Source: Mycobacteroides chelonae CCUG 47445
Lineage (GTDB): Bacteria; Actinomycetota; Actinomycetes; Mycobacteriales; Mycobacteriaceae
Assembly (NCBI RefSeq): GCF_001632805.1
Contig: NZ_CP007220.1
Span: 3,038,001-3,102,000, forward strand
DNA: 64,000 nt
Direction of reading: 5' to 3'
Shown one piece after another: positions 55,545 to 64,000 of this stretch; within the stretch, counting starts at the first letter, position 1; the number at the start of each line of letters is the position of its first letter. The notes under the pieces are model-generated. The model saw only the letters and a program-made list of their open reading frames with translations, was not told the origin of the DNA and ran no database searches. Both the position numbers and the translations under genes were made by a program.

Positions 55545-57116
55545 CTAAAACTGCAGTACCGCCTTGACAGCGTCACCGCGCCGACTCGCGTCCACCGCAT
55601 CGTTGATTTTCTCGAAGGGGTAGGTGGTGACCAACCTGTCGATGGGGAACGCGCCTGCAAGGTAATGGTCGATGAGCCGCGGGATGAAGGTGCGGGGCAC
55701 CGCATCGCCCTCGGTGACACCGCGCAACGTCTGCCCGCGCACCACCATTTTCGACTGATCCAGCTCGATCGGCACAGAGGCCCCCTGCAGGCCTATGGTG
55801 GCGCACACTCCGGGCGAGGCAAGGCTCGCGATGGCCGCCCGGAGTACCCCGGGTTTGCCGATGCAATCCACGGAATAGTCAACGCCCCCAGCGGTCGTCG
55901 TCTTCACCTCCTCGGGAGCTACCGCAGCGGTCGCGCCGAGCTCCAGTGCCAGGGCACGGCGCTGCGGCATCGGGTCCACTGCCACGATCCGCGCGCATCC
56001 GGCAAGTTTGGCGGCCATTACCGCCGACAGGCCGACCGATCCGGTGGCAAAGACTGCAATGGACGATCCCGGCTCTGGCCGCAGCGCATTGAGCACGGTC
56101 CCGGCTCCCGTCTGCACCCCGCACCCCAGTGGCGCAAGCAGCTCGACGGGAACATCGGCCCGCACCGGTACCACTGTGTGAGCAGCGGCTAGTGCGTACG
56201 TCGCGAAGGATGACTGACCGCAGAAACGTGCGCGAATGGCGCCTCCCATGCCTCGCATGCCTGCGGTGCCGTCCATGCGTAAACCGCTCAGATTGAGGGA
56301 GCCGGAGTTAGCGCAGTAGGCCATTCGCCCACGATTACAGTTGGTGCACGCGCCACACCAGTTGAAACTCATCACCACTCGGTCACCGACCGCGATATCG
56401 ACCACTGCATCTCCGATGGCCTCGACAGTGCCGGCACCCTCGTGGCCCAGCACCATGGGCAACTGAGCGGAGGTTGCGCTGCCACCGACGACTATGTCGG
56501 AATGGCAGATGCCGCTGGCCTCCAAGCGCACCAGAACCTCATCCGGACCTGGCGATTCGATCTCTGCGGTCTCCAGCGAGTAACGGCCGGCAGGTTCACG
56601 CAACACCGCGGCTCGCACGGACACGGGTGGTTGGTGCGAGCGAAACTCCAGGCGTCGTGGAGATGCCCCGGCCGGCAGCCGCTCGAGATAGAAATACCCC
56701 GGCTTGGAACCACCTGTGCGCTCCATCGCGCCGATGAGAATGTCATTCGAGACACCCCGAAAGTGATCGGCCATGGGTTGATCGAGGTACTGCATGGTGG
56801 CCGTGGAGGAACCCCGATACTCGACGTCGCGCAGTCTTGCCCCACCGAACAGGTCGTTGACGAATCGTCGTCCGGACGCATCGGCACACACAATCGGTGC
56901 GACGTCATCCGCAGAGCCGAAGAACTTTCCCACCCAATGGACGGAAGCGAGCTGCGCCTCGACGGCGTGCCCTAGCCCAAAGACGCCACCCCGCCAGTCC
57001 CCGAGGACGTCCGCAACCTGGAGCGGGACGGCATTCTCATAAAGCGAGTCCAGTTCGTCGAACGAAGGCGGAGTATCGCGGGCGACTATGGCGCGAAATT
57101 GCTGTTCGATGGTCAT
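55545..57116 (-). CDS. Fusion: GXWXG/DUF4334 domain with zinc alcohol dehydrogenase
   Basis: A 523-residue two-part protein in one uninterrupted frame. Residues 1-150 carry the GXWXG motif (G39-D-W-R-G43) and a DUF4334 domain (VNDLFGGARLRDVEYRG, DQPMADHF). From about residue 163 it is a medium-chain dehydrogenase: catalytic-zinc ASGICHSD and LGHEGAGTVEAIGD, structural-zinc C-x2-C-x2-C-x7-C (CGACTNCNRGRMAYC), PLGCGVQTGAGTV and NAD-binding FATGSVGLSAVM. It resembles NAD-dependent aryl/benzyl alcohol dehydrogenases. Divergent from a TetR gene; its -10 lies inside a 30-bp palindrome. Confidence 0.88.
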   Translation of the reverse strand: MTIEQQFRAIVARDTPPSFDELDSLYENAVPLQVADVLGDWRGGVFGLGHAVEAQLASVHWVGKFFGSADDVAPIVCADASGRRFVNDLFGGARLRDVEYRGSSTATMQYLDQPMADHFRGVSNDILIGAMERTGGSKPGYFYLERLPAGASPRRLEFRSHQPPVSVRAAVLREPAGRYSLETAEIESPGPDEVLVRLEASGICHSDIVVGGSATSAQLPMVLGHEGAGTVEAIGDAVVDIAVGDRVVMSFNWCGACTNCNRGRMAYCANSGSLNLSGLRMDGTAGMRGMGGAIRARFCGQSSFATYALAAAHTVVPVRADVPVELLAPLGCGVQTGAGTVLNALRPEPGSSIAVFATGSVGLSAVMAAKLAGCARIVAVDPMPQRRALALELGATAAVAPEEVKTTTAGGVDYSVDCIGKPGVLRAAIASLASPGVCATIGLQGASVPIELDQSKMVVRGQTLRGVTEGDAVPRTFIPRLIDHYLAGAFPIDRLVTTYPFEKINDAVDASRRGDAVKAVLQF

Positions 57117-57118
57117 AG

Positions 57119-57148
57119 CCGCAACCATAGATCGATCTATGGTTGCGG
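57119..57148. promoter_or_regulatory. Perfect 30-bp palindrome between dehydrogenase fusion and tetR
   Basis: Each arm is 15 bases (CCGCAACCATAGATC and its reverse complement) with no mismatch. It contains the TATGGT -10 of the minus-strand gene (57124-57129), so binding would block that promoter. Confidence 0.85.
57124..57129 (-). promoter_or_regulatory. -10 element of DUF4334-dehydrogenase gene (leaderless)
   Basis: TATGGT on the minus strand, 7 bases before the ATG at 57116. Confidence 0.5.
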
Positions 57149-57151
57149 TCA

Positions 57152-57165
57152 ATAGACTAGTCTAT
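57152..57165. promoter_or_regulatory. Perfect 14-bp palindrome at the tetR promoter
   Basis: ATAGACTAGTCTAT; overlaps the first bases of the tetR -10 (57163-57168), consistent with autorepression. Shares TCTATGGTT with the larger palindrome when its flank is included. Confidence 0.75.
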
Positions 57166-57168
57166 GGT
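57163..57168 (+). promoter_or_regulatory. -10 element of tetR (leaderless)
   Basis: TATGGT, 7 bases before the ATG at 57176; same hexamer and spacing as the divergent gene. Confidence 0.5.
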
Positions 57169-57175
57169 TAGGGGT

Positions 57176-57742
57176 ATGACGGAACGGGTATCGCAGCTGG
57201 ACTACTTCAGGGCGGCGTTCGAGCTGCTCGCTCAGGGCGGGAAGACCGCATTGACGACGACAGGGGTGTGCCGCCGCCTGAGCGTCACCACCGGCTCCCT
57301 GTACCACCACTTCGGCAGCGGCGCGGAGTTCTACAAGGCCGTCATCGACCACTGGGAAAACGAGGTCACCCCCGCGCAACGCCAGCGTGTCGACGCAGTG
57401 ACCGATCCCCGTGAGCGGCTCGCGGTGTTGGAGCAGACGGCCCGCGACGCGGATCACGAAGCCGAAAAGGCGATTCGTGCATGGGCCGCCACCGACCGCT
57501 ATGTCGCCGCCGCCATGCAACGGGTCGACCAGATTCGGCACAAGCATCTGACAAAGAGCTACATCGAAGCCGGCTTCGATCCGGTCCGGGCGGACACACT
57601 GGCCCGCATCGGATTCAGCATTCTGGTCGGCGCCCAGCAGATCGGCACCCAGGTGGACCGCAAGCGTCTCAACGCCGCGCTCGATGAGTACTCGGTCTGG
57701 ATCAACTCACTGGTGCCTGCGGAGGCGACCACGTCCCGCTGA
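57176..57742 (+). CDS. TetR-family regulator
   Basis: A 188-residue repressor. The helix-turn-helix is about residues 26-48 (TTTGVCRRLSVTTGSLYHHFG), unusual in using TTTG-V-C instead of the common T-x-x-x-IA start. The C-terminal ligand domain is helical with no assigned ligand. It is divergent from the dehydrogenase fusion and probably controls both genes through the two palindromes. Its 3' end overlaps the convergent membrane-protein gene by 41 bp. Confidence 0.9.
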   Translation: MTERVSQLDYFRAAFELLAQGGKTALTTTGVCRRLSVTTGSLYHHFGSGAEFYKAVIDHWENEVTPAQRQRVDAVTDPRERLAVLEQTARDADHEAEKAIRAWAATDRYVAAAMQRVDQIRHKHLTKSYIEAGFDPVRADTLARIGFSILVGAQQIGTQVDRKRLNAALDEYSVWINSLVPAEATTSR

Positions 57743-58283
57743 CCTTGGTGTAGCGGGACATCAGCGCCAGGGCCTGGTCGGGAAAGAGTTCGCGGGGGAA
57801 GGCTTCACGCATTCCTGGCCGCGCGGAAAACAAGACCCCCACGGCGTTGTCGTTCACCACGATGTTCTTGATCTCGGCGTAGTCCCGTAAGACCATCAGC
57901 CGAGTGGTCAGAAATGATTGTCCGAGTAAGGCATTCGTCGTTGGGCGCAGTACCCAGAACGTGAACTCTGACGCCCCGAACTCGGCACGCTGCACCGTCC
58001 CGACAGGTATCGCCTGCATGGACAGCCGGGTACGAGAACGGATTCTCGACGCGATCAGCGCCGCCGCCGCAATCACCACGATCAGGATCACCACACCGGC
58101 GCCAGCCGCCACAAACACAAAGAAGAACGCGACGTACAACACGGCCCCGACGAGCAGAATCCAGACGCCCCGGGACCGTGCGACCGTCTGAAGCGCGCCC
58201 TTTGCAAGTTTGCCGCGTCCCTCTTCGGTGAGGACAACCTCGGTTCGGATGGGCGGCCCGCTCGCCAGGTCGTGATCGGTCAT
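57702..58283 (-). CDS. Membrane protein, YcxB-like domain (tentative)
   Basis: A 193-residue protein: cytosolic N-terminus with EVVLTEEGRGKLAKGALQ, two close membrane helices (ILLVGAVLYVAFFFVFVAAG, VVILIVVIAAAALIAS) and a C-terminal beta-rich domain (PVGTVQRAEFGASEFTFWVLR, YAEIKNIVVNDNAVGVLF) like those of YcxB/PH-type membrane proteins. A GAGGGAGG ribosome site supports the ATG at 58283. Function unknown. Confidence 0.72.
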   Translation of the reverse strand: MTDHDLASGPPIRTEVVLTEEGRGKLAKGALQTVARSRGVWILLVGAVLYVAFFFVFVAAGAGVVILIVVIAAAALIASRIRSRTRLSMQAIPVGTVQRAEFGASEFTFWVLRPTTNALLGQSFLTTRLMVLRDYAEIKNIVVNDNAVGVLFSARPGMREAFPRELFPDQALALMSRYTKVSGTWSPPQAPVS

Positions 58284-58384
58284 ATCCCTCCCTCGATATC
58301 CCCCACAGCGTATCGACCGCTGGCCGCCCCAGCTGGCTTCGGTACGGTGGAATTCGATCCACTCCCAACGACGAGAGGTGTTCC

Positions 58385-58696
58385 ATGCCCACTGTGGTGG
58401 CGTTCCTGTATCCCCAGCCCGACAAGCGCGACGAGGTTCGTGCCGCACTCCTGGAGACCATCCCCCAGGTTCACGACGAGGCGGGCTGCAATCTCTACTC
58501 TCTGCACGAGGCACACGATCGCTTCGTCTTCGTCGAGTCGTGGGCGAGCAACGAAGCACTCGCAGAGCATGGGAAGGCGCCGGCCGTCACCGCGATGTTC
58601 GGCAAGGTGGGGCCACTACTCAGTCAGGCGCCGGAAATCGTTGTCGCCGAAGCGCTTCCCGCAGGTGATCCGGCCAAGGGCGATCTGACCCACTGA
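58385..58696 (+). CDS. ABM (antibiotic biosynthesis monooxygenase) domain protein, Rv2749-like
   Basis: A 103-residue dimeric alpha-beta-barrel (ferredoxin-like) protein with the family pattern VVAFLYPQPDKRDEVRAALLE, HDEAGCNLYSLHEAHD and FVFVESWASNEALAEH. Such proteins are cofactor-free monooxygenases or haem-degrading-like enzymes; the role here is unknown. A GAGAGG ribosome site precedes it. It begins a tight run with the SDR gene (1-bp gap) and methyltransferase gene. Confidence 0.88.
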   Translation: MPTVVAFLYPQPDKRDEVRAALLETIPQVHDEAGCNLYSLHEAHDRFVFVESWASNEALAEHGKAPAVTAMFGKVGPLLSQAPEIVVAEALPAGDPAKGDLTH

Positions 58697-58697
58697 T

Positions 58698-59516
58698 ATG
58701 GGCAAGCTGGATGGCAAGGTCGCGTTTATCACCGGCGCGGCCCGCGGCCAGGGCCGCGCCCACGCCATCAAGCTGGCATCCGAGGGAGCCAACGTCATCG
58801 CGGTGGACATCTGCGCACAGATACCTTCCGTGGAGTACCCGATGGCCACCGCGGAGGACCTCGACCTCACGGTCAAGGAGGTCGATGCCCTGGGGCGCGC
58901 CATCTCGGCACACGAAGCCGATGTGCGTGACCGGCAGGCGTTGCAAAGCGCCTTCGACGCCGGTGTCGAGGCCCTCGGACCGGTCGACATCGTGATTGCG
59001 AACGCCGGTATCGCCACCCTCACTCCCGAAAGCGGCGAGGACGGCTGGACCGACGTGCTCGACGTCAACCTCACCGGGGTGTATCACACGATCGAGGTGG
59101 CCCGGCCGTCGATGGTCGAGCGCGGCGCGGGCGGATCGATCGTGCTGACCAGCTCGGTGGCCGGCCTGACCGGCATGGTGATGAATACCCCCGGAGGGCT
59201 GGCCTATACCGCCGCCAAACACGGGCTGGTCGGGCTCATGCGGTCCTATGCGAACATGCTTGCGCCACACAGTATCCGGGTGAACACGATTCACCCGGGC
59301 GGTGTCGCGACCCCCATGCTGGTGAACCCGGTGACAGAAGAGCTGTTCGCCAACGGCGCGCCCGAAGGCATGTCCGATACCGGCCATGCCTTACCGGTGG
59401 TCCTCATGCCCGCCGAGGACATGGCCAACGCGGTGGCGTGGCTGGTGTCCGAGGATGCGCGGTACGTCACCGGCGTCGCACTCCCCGTCGATGCCGGGTT
59501 CACCAACAGGCGCTAA
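58698..59516 (+). CDS. Mycofactocin-coupled SDR dehydrogenase (Rv2750-like)
   Basis: A 272-residue short-chain dehydrogenase. The NAD motif TGAARGQG is at residues 12-19; catalytic Ser152, Tyr170 and Lys174 are present. The insertion after strand 2 (VDICAQIPSVEYPMATAEDL) is the mark of mycofactocin-associated SDRs, which bind NAD without exchange and pass electrons to mycofactocin. It starts one base after the ABM stop. Confidence 0.9.
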   Translation: MGKLDGKVAFITGAARGQGRAHAIKLASEGANVIAVDICAQIPSVEYPMATAEDLDLTVKEVDALGRAISAHEADVRDRQALQSAFDAGVEALGPVDIVIANAGIATLTPESGEDGWTDVLDVNLTGVYHTIEVARPSMVERGAGGSIVLTSSVAGLTGMVMNTPGGLAYTAAKHGLVGLMRSYANMLAPHSIRVNTIHPGGVATPMLVNPVTEELFANGAPEGMSDTGHALPVVLMPAEDMANAVAWLVSEDARYVTGVALPVDAGFTNRR

Positions 59517-59518
59517 AC

Positions 59519-60394
59519 ATGGCACGGAGAAACCCCGCGGCACAAACCGCATACGGCCCCATGGCTATCGCAGCTATCGAGCAGCACGAGCCGCCCGGGT
59601 CCCGGATCGTCGACGACGACCTGGCGGCCCGAATCCTGCCCACCGGGTTGCGGTGGTTCGTCCGTGCCACCACATGGACGACGCTGCGAAACCTGTTGAT
59701 CACGCTGGCGGAGAGAAGCGGCCAAGGCGCCTGGTCAATCTTCGTGTGCCGTAAGCGTTACATCGATGACCAGTTGGCCTCGTGGGCAGGCATTGCGGAA
59801 GCGGTCGTCAATTTGGGTGCGGGAATGGACAGCCGGGGATGCCGACTGTCCCGAACCTCATCGATACCGGTCTTCGAGGTCGATCAGCCAGTGAACATCG
59901 TGGCCAAGCGACGCGCGATCCAGCAGGCGGTCGGTGTTCTACCGCCGTCGGTCCACCTGGTGGCCGTCCACTTCCAGCATGACAATCTGTCCGACGCACT
60001 GCTGCGGGCCGGGCACGATCGCGCCTCACGCACCTTCTTCATCTGGGAGGGCGTCACGCAATACCTTTCCGAGCCCGCGGTTCGAGCGACGCTCGACTAT
60101 CTGAGCACCGCCGCAACAGGCAGTCGCCTCGCCTTCACCTACGTGCAACGCGATTTCATGGACGGTTCGAACCTGTACGGAAACACCATGCTGTACAAAC
60201 GTTTTCGGATGCGCAGCCAGGTATGGATGTTCGGTCTCTCCCCCGGCGCGGTGGCGCCACTGCTCGCCGAGTACGGCTGGCGAGTGCTCGAGGATGTCAG
60301 TGGCCCCGAATTCCAGACGCGTTATCTGGCACCCGCGGGACGCAGGCTCTCGACCACCGAACTCGAACGGACCGTGCTCGCGGAAAAGTCTTAG
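59519..60394 (+). CDS. SAM-dependent methyltransferase, class I LCMT-like (Rv2751-like)
   Basis: A 291-residue enzyme of the Ppm1/LCMT-like group common in mycobacteria. Landmarks are RKRYIDDQLASWAG, the SAM-binding VVNLGAGMDSRGCRL, FEVDQP and FIWEGVTQYLSEPAVRATL. The substrate is unknown. It begins 2 bp after the SDR stop and its end overlaps RNase J by 4 bp in convergent orientation. Confidence 0.88.
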   Translation: MARRNPAAQTAYGPMAIAAIEQHEPPGSRIVDDDLAARILPTGLRWFVRATTWTTLRNLLITLAERSGQGAWSIFVCRKRYIDDQLASWAGIAEAVVNLGAGMDSRGCRLSRTSSIPVFEVDQPVNIVAKRRAIQQAVGVLPPSVHLVAVHFQHDNLSDALLRAGHDRASRTFFIWEGVTQYLSEPAVRATLDYLSTAATGSRLAFTYVQRDFMDGSNLYGNTMLYKRFRMRSQVWMFGLSPGAVAPLLAEYGWRVLEDVSGPEFQTRYLAPAGRRLSTTELERTVLAEKS

Positions 60395-62082
60395 TCGACC
60401 GTCAACACGGTCGGTACGATCATGGGCTGGCGGCGGTAGGTCTCGCCGACCCATTTGCCAACCACACGCCGCACCGACTGCGCGATGCGGCCGGTATCGG
60501 TGACCGACTGTTCGGCAAGTGAATTCAACTCGGTGATCACCATCTCGGTCACCGGGTCCAGGGCCTTGGCGTCATCGGAGAATCCGCGCGAGAACAGCTC
60601 CGGCCTGCCGACCAGGCGCCCGTTGCTACGCACCACGACAGTGACCGCGATGAATCCGCCATTGCTCAAAACCAGGCGCTCGCCGACGGTGGCATCTGAC
60701 ACGTCACCATCGACCAGGCCGTGGACAAACATCTTGCCCACCGGAATCCGTCCCGCAATGCGCGCCCGCTCGTTGTGCAGGTCGACGCTTACGCCGTTTT
60801 CCGCCAACACGATCCGGTCTTCATCGACACCGGTCTTGACCGCAAGTTCGGCATTGGCACGCAGATGCCGCCAGGTGCCGTGCACCGGCATGACATTGCG
60901 CGGGCGTACCGCGTTGTAGAGGTAGAGCAGCTCCCCGGCATAGGCATGTCCCGAAACATGCACCCGCGCATGGGTGTTTGTCACAACCCGAGTGCCCACC
61001 TTCGCAAGCGAGTCAATGATGCCGTAGACGGCTTCCTCATTGCCCGGCACCAGCGATGACGACAAGATGACCAAATCGTCAGGAGTCAGGGTGATTTGGC
61101 GATGATCGCCACGAGCCATACGTGAGAGCGCAGCCATCGGCTCACCCTGTGTGCCGGTGGTAACCATCACAACGCGTTGCGGTGCAAGCTCGTTCGCGGC
61201 CTCTACATTAATCAGGTCGCGGTCCTCGACGTCGAGAAAGCCCAGATCGCGGGCGATACCCATGTTGCGCACCATCGATCGGCCCACGAGCGCGACACGG
61301 CGTCCGTGCGCCACCGAGGCATCGATGATCTGTTGCACCCGTGCCACATTGCTGGCGAAACACGCAATGATCACCCGGCCGCGCGCGGTCTCGATGAGCC
61401 GGTTCAGGGTGGGAGCGATCTCGCTCTCCGATGGACCTACTCCCGGCACCTCGGAGTTCGTGGAGTCGACGAGGAACAGGTCGACACCCCGATCACCCAA
61501 TCCGGATAGCCCGGGCAGGTCGGTGGGACGGCGGTCCGGAGGCAGCGGATCAAGCTTGATATCGCCGGTGTGCAAGATGGTCCCGGCCTCGGTGTGTACG
61601 GCGATGGCGAGTGCGTCGGGAATCGAGTGGTTGACCGCGAAGTACTCGCATTCAAAGGCGCCGTGAGTGGACCGCTCGCCCTCCGCCACCTTGATAAACC
61701 GAGGGGTGATGCGGTGCTCGCGGCACTTGGCCTCGACCAACGCGAGCGTGAAAGCCGAACCCACCACTGGGATATCGGGGCGCATCTTGAGCAGGAAAGG
61801 GATGGCTCCGATGTGATCCTCGTGCGCATGGGTCAAGACCAGCGCCTCGACATCATCGAGACGATCTTCGATATGCCGGATGTCCGGAAGGATCAGGTCC
61901 ACGCCGGGCTCGTCATGGCCGGGGAAAAGCACTCCACAGTCGATGATGAGGAGGCGCCCACGCAGCTCGAAAACCGTCATATTGCGGCCGATCTCGCTGA
62001 TACCGCCGAGCGCGGTGACGCGCAATGCGCCATCGGCGAGCGGACCGGGCGCACGCAGATCTTCGGGTGGCGTTATCGGCAC
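60391..62082 (-). CDS. rnj: Ribonuclease J
   Basis: A 563-residue metallo-beta-lactamase/beta-CASP RNase acting as 5'-3' exonuclease and endonuclease in mRNA turnover and rRNA maturation. Zinc ligands are in THAHEDH (His85, His87, Asp89, His90), with later HTGDIKLD and the beta-CASP SGHA region. The GTG start directly follows the dapA TAG, so it is the second gene of a dapA-rnj unit. Confidence 0.95.
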   Translation of the reverse strand: MPITPPEDLRAPGPLADGALRVTALGGISEIGRNMTVFELRGRLLIIDCGVLFPGHDEPGVDLILPDIRHIEDRLDDVEALVLTHAHEDHIGAIPFLLKMRPDIPVVGSAFTLALVEAKCREHRITPRFIKVAEGERSTHGAFECEYFAVNHSIPDALAIAVHTEAGTILHTGDIKLDPLPPDRRPTDLPGLSGLGDRGVDLFLVDSTNSEVPGVGPSESEIAPTLNRLIETARGRVIIACFASNVARVQQIIDASVAHGRRVALVGRSMVRNMGIARDLGFLDVEDRDLINVEAANELAPQRVVMVTTGTQGEPMAALSRMARGDHRQITLTPDDLVILSSSLVPGNEEAVYGIIDSLAKVGTRVVTNTHARVHVSGHAYAGELLYLYNAVRPRNVMPVHGTWRHLRANAELAVKTGVDEDRIVLAENGVSVDLHNERARIAGRIPVGKMFVHGLVDGDVSDATVGERLVLSNGGFIAVTVVVRSNGRLVGRPELFSRGFSDDAKALDPVTEMVITELNSLAEQSVTDTGRIAQSVRRVVGKWVGETYRRQPMIVPTVLTVD

Positions 62083-63006
<924 letters not shown>

Positions 63007-63040
63007 TTATCCCCCGGCGGCTGTGTTGTATCCCTCGGTT

Positions 63041-63793
63041 CTATCCCTCGTAGACCAGCGGAGAGATCGCGACCTCCGTACCGTCGGCCAGGGTCGCGAT
63101 GTCGAAGTCACCAAAGATCGACGGCGCCAGGTCGGTGAGTTGGCGCAGACAAGCGATTGCGAGCCGACGAATCTCCACGTCGGCATGCTCGCTGGCGCGC
63201 ATCGCGATGAAGTGTCGCCACGCCCGGTAGTTACCGGTGACGACGATGCGGGTTTCGGTGGCGTTGGGCAGCACAGACCGGGCCGCCTGTCGTGCCTGCT
63301 TACGCCGCAGCACGGCATTGGGAACGTCGGCAAGCTTGGATTCCAGCTTGTCCAGCAGTTCGACATAGGCAGCACGGCTCGCATCGGTGGCCTTGCGAAC
63401 CAGCTCGACCAGCTCCGGGTCGTCCGCGACCGCGGGCGGCAGCACCACATTGGAGTCCGCTTCGGGCACGAACCGCTGGGAAAGCTGTGAGTACGAGAAG
63501 TGCCGGTGCCGGATCAGTTCGTGCGTACAGGACCGGGAGATACCGGTGATGTAAAAGGTGACCGTCGCGTGCTCCAACAGCGACAGGTGCCCCACTTCGA
63601 TGACGTGACGCAGGTAGCTCTCATTGGTGGCGGTGCGCGGGTTGGGCTTGGACCAGCTCTGGTAACAGGCCCGGCCGGCGAATTCGACGAGTGCCGGGCC
63701 GCCATCGGCGTCGGTGCTCCAGTCGATGTCTTCCGGTGCGATGAAGTCGGTCTTAGCTATCAGCTGCACGCGCAGCGGCACGATCTCAGCCAC
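63041..63793 (-). CDS. thyX: Flavin-dependent thymidylate synthase
   Basis: A 250-residue FAD enzyme making dTMP. The ThyX motif RHRx7S is Arg95-His96-Arg97 to Ser105 ([15 protein letters not shown]), and the C-terminal [11 protein letters not shown] segment is conserved. GTG 63793 gives exactly the M. tuberculosis length and has TAGGGT 7 bases upstream. It is transcribed toward dapA with a 64-bp gap. Confidence 0.97.
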   Translation of the reverse strand: MAEIVPLRVQLIAKTDFIAPEDIDWSTDADGGPALVEFAGRACYQSWSKPNPRTATNESYLRHVIEVGHLSLLEHATVTFYITGISRSCTHELIRHRHFSYSQLSQRFVPEADSNVVLPPAVADDPELVELVRKATDASRAAYVELLDKLESKLADVPNAVLRRKQARQAARSVLPNATETRIVVTGNYRAWRHFIAMRASEHADVEIRRLAIACLRQLTDLAPSIFGDFDIATLADGTEVAISPLVYEG

Positions 63794-63800
63794 GCGCAAC

Positions 63801-63806
63801 ACCCTA
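63801..63806 (-). promoter_or_regulatory. -10 element of thyX (leaderless)
   Basis: TAGGGT on the minus strand, 7 bases before the GTG at 63793. Confidence 0.5.
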
Positions 63807-63881
63807 TCGGCGGTCGCGGCCGGTCAGTCACCAAGAACGCTCCCGCCGCCATCTCAGCATGCATTCCGCAACTCACACCGC

Positions 63882-63887
63882 TAGCTT
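63882..63887 (+). promoter_or_regulatory. -10 element of the right-edge gene (leaderless)
   Basis: TAGCTT, 6 bases before the GTG at 63894. Confidence 0.4.
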
Positions 63888-63893
63888 TGACAT

Positions 63894-64000
63894 GTGCGCA
63901 TCCTTGAATGGCAAACTGGCGATCGGGCTGAGCTGCAGGCGTTCATCCGCCCGTACCTCGTAGCCGGGTTCTGGTCGCGGGACGAGGTCGAAGAATCCGT
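63894..64000 (+). CDS. Partial gene, 3' end outside window
   Basis: A frame from GTG 63894 stays open to the window edge (35 residues, beginning MRILEWQTGDRAELQAFIRP). A leaderless-type -10 precedes it and it is divergent from thyX. Too short to assign a family. Confidence 0.5.
   Translation, partial: MRILEWQTGDRAELQAFIRPYLVAGFWSRDEVEES

Overview
The window reads as a high-GC mycobacterial chromosome segment. Gene order follows the M. tuberculosis Rv2713-Rv2754c block: sthA, PAC2, hydrolase, PhzF, nrdR, chiZ/lexA, fadE20, hflX-dapF-miaA, DUF349, miaB, recX-recA, DUF3046, glycosyltransferase, epoxide hydrolase, pspM-pspA-clgR, pgsA3, argA, ftsK, ABM-SDR-methyltransferase, RNase J, dapA, thyX. 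Inserted accessory blocks, a gluABCD transporter, tandem limonene-epoxide-hydrolase paralogues and an inteinless recA suggest a rapid grower, possibly the Mycobacteroides abscessus/chelonae group. The species is inferred from memory of gene order and was not tested. The sequence is almost fully coding; no gap between genes exceeds about 230 bp. I saw no rRNA, tRNA, CRISPR or insertion sequence.

Layout. 1-2.8 kb: the end of a DUF1611 gene translationally coupled to a racemase-like gene, then a lipoprotein. 3-9.5 kb: transhydrogenase, PAC2, hydrolase, PhzF, nrdR, then the divergent chiZ/lexA pair with a cluster of LexA boxes. 9.5-13.6 kb: acetyltransferase, acyl-CoA dehydrogenase and a BisC-type molybdoenzyme around a 24-bp palindrome. 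13.6-23 kb: hflX-dapF-miaA operon, DUF349, miaB and small membrane proteins. 23-26.5 kb: gluABCD. 26.5-29 kb: a VOC-PNPOx-DUF1348 operon divergent from a CGNR regulator. 29.5-32.6 kb: recX/recA (two damage-inducible elements), DUF3046, glycosyltransferase. 32.6-34.6 kb: four tandem epoxide-hydrolase-fold genes. 34.6-37.2 kb: envelope-stress genes pspM-pspA-clgR with a SigE-like promoter.

37.2-48.8 kb: the largest accessory block, a complete mce locus on the minus strand inserted between clgR and pgsA3. It has a SufR-like regulator, yrbEA, yrbEB, mceA-F, an Mce-associated membrane protein and four further exported proteins, including a signal-peptide MmpS-like protein. Short spacings and stop/start overlaps suggest a long operon of about 14 genes. 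An AT-rich 29-bp inverted repeat sits at its junction with pgsA3, and a 9-bp stem encloses the yrbEA start codon.

49-64 kb: pgsA3/argA, a carboxymuconolactone-decarboxylase-family protein, ftsK, a second accessory block (exported Cys-rich protein, MpaB-type oxygenase, a DUF4334-alcohol dehydrogenase fusion divergent from a TetR regulator over two perfect palindromes), then ABM-SDR-methyltransferase, RNase J, dapA, thyX and a partial gene. At least 20 genes have a TANNNT element 6-7 bases before the start codon, as expected for leaderless mRNAs; this decided several starts. The best candidates for undescribed biology are the extended mce locus with its regulator and exported partners, the A-B-A-B epoxide-hydrolase array and the DUF4334-dehydrogenase fusion unit.
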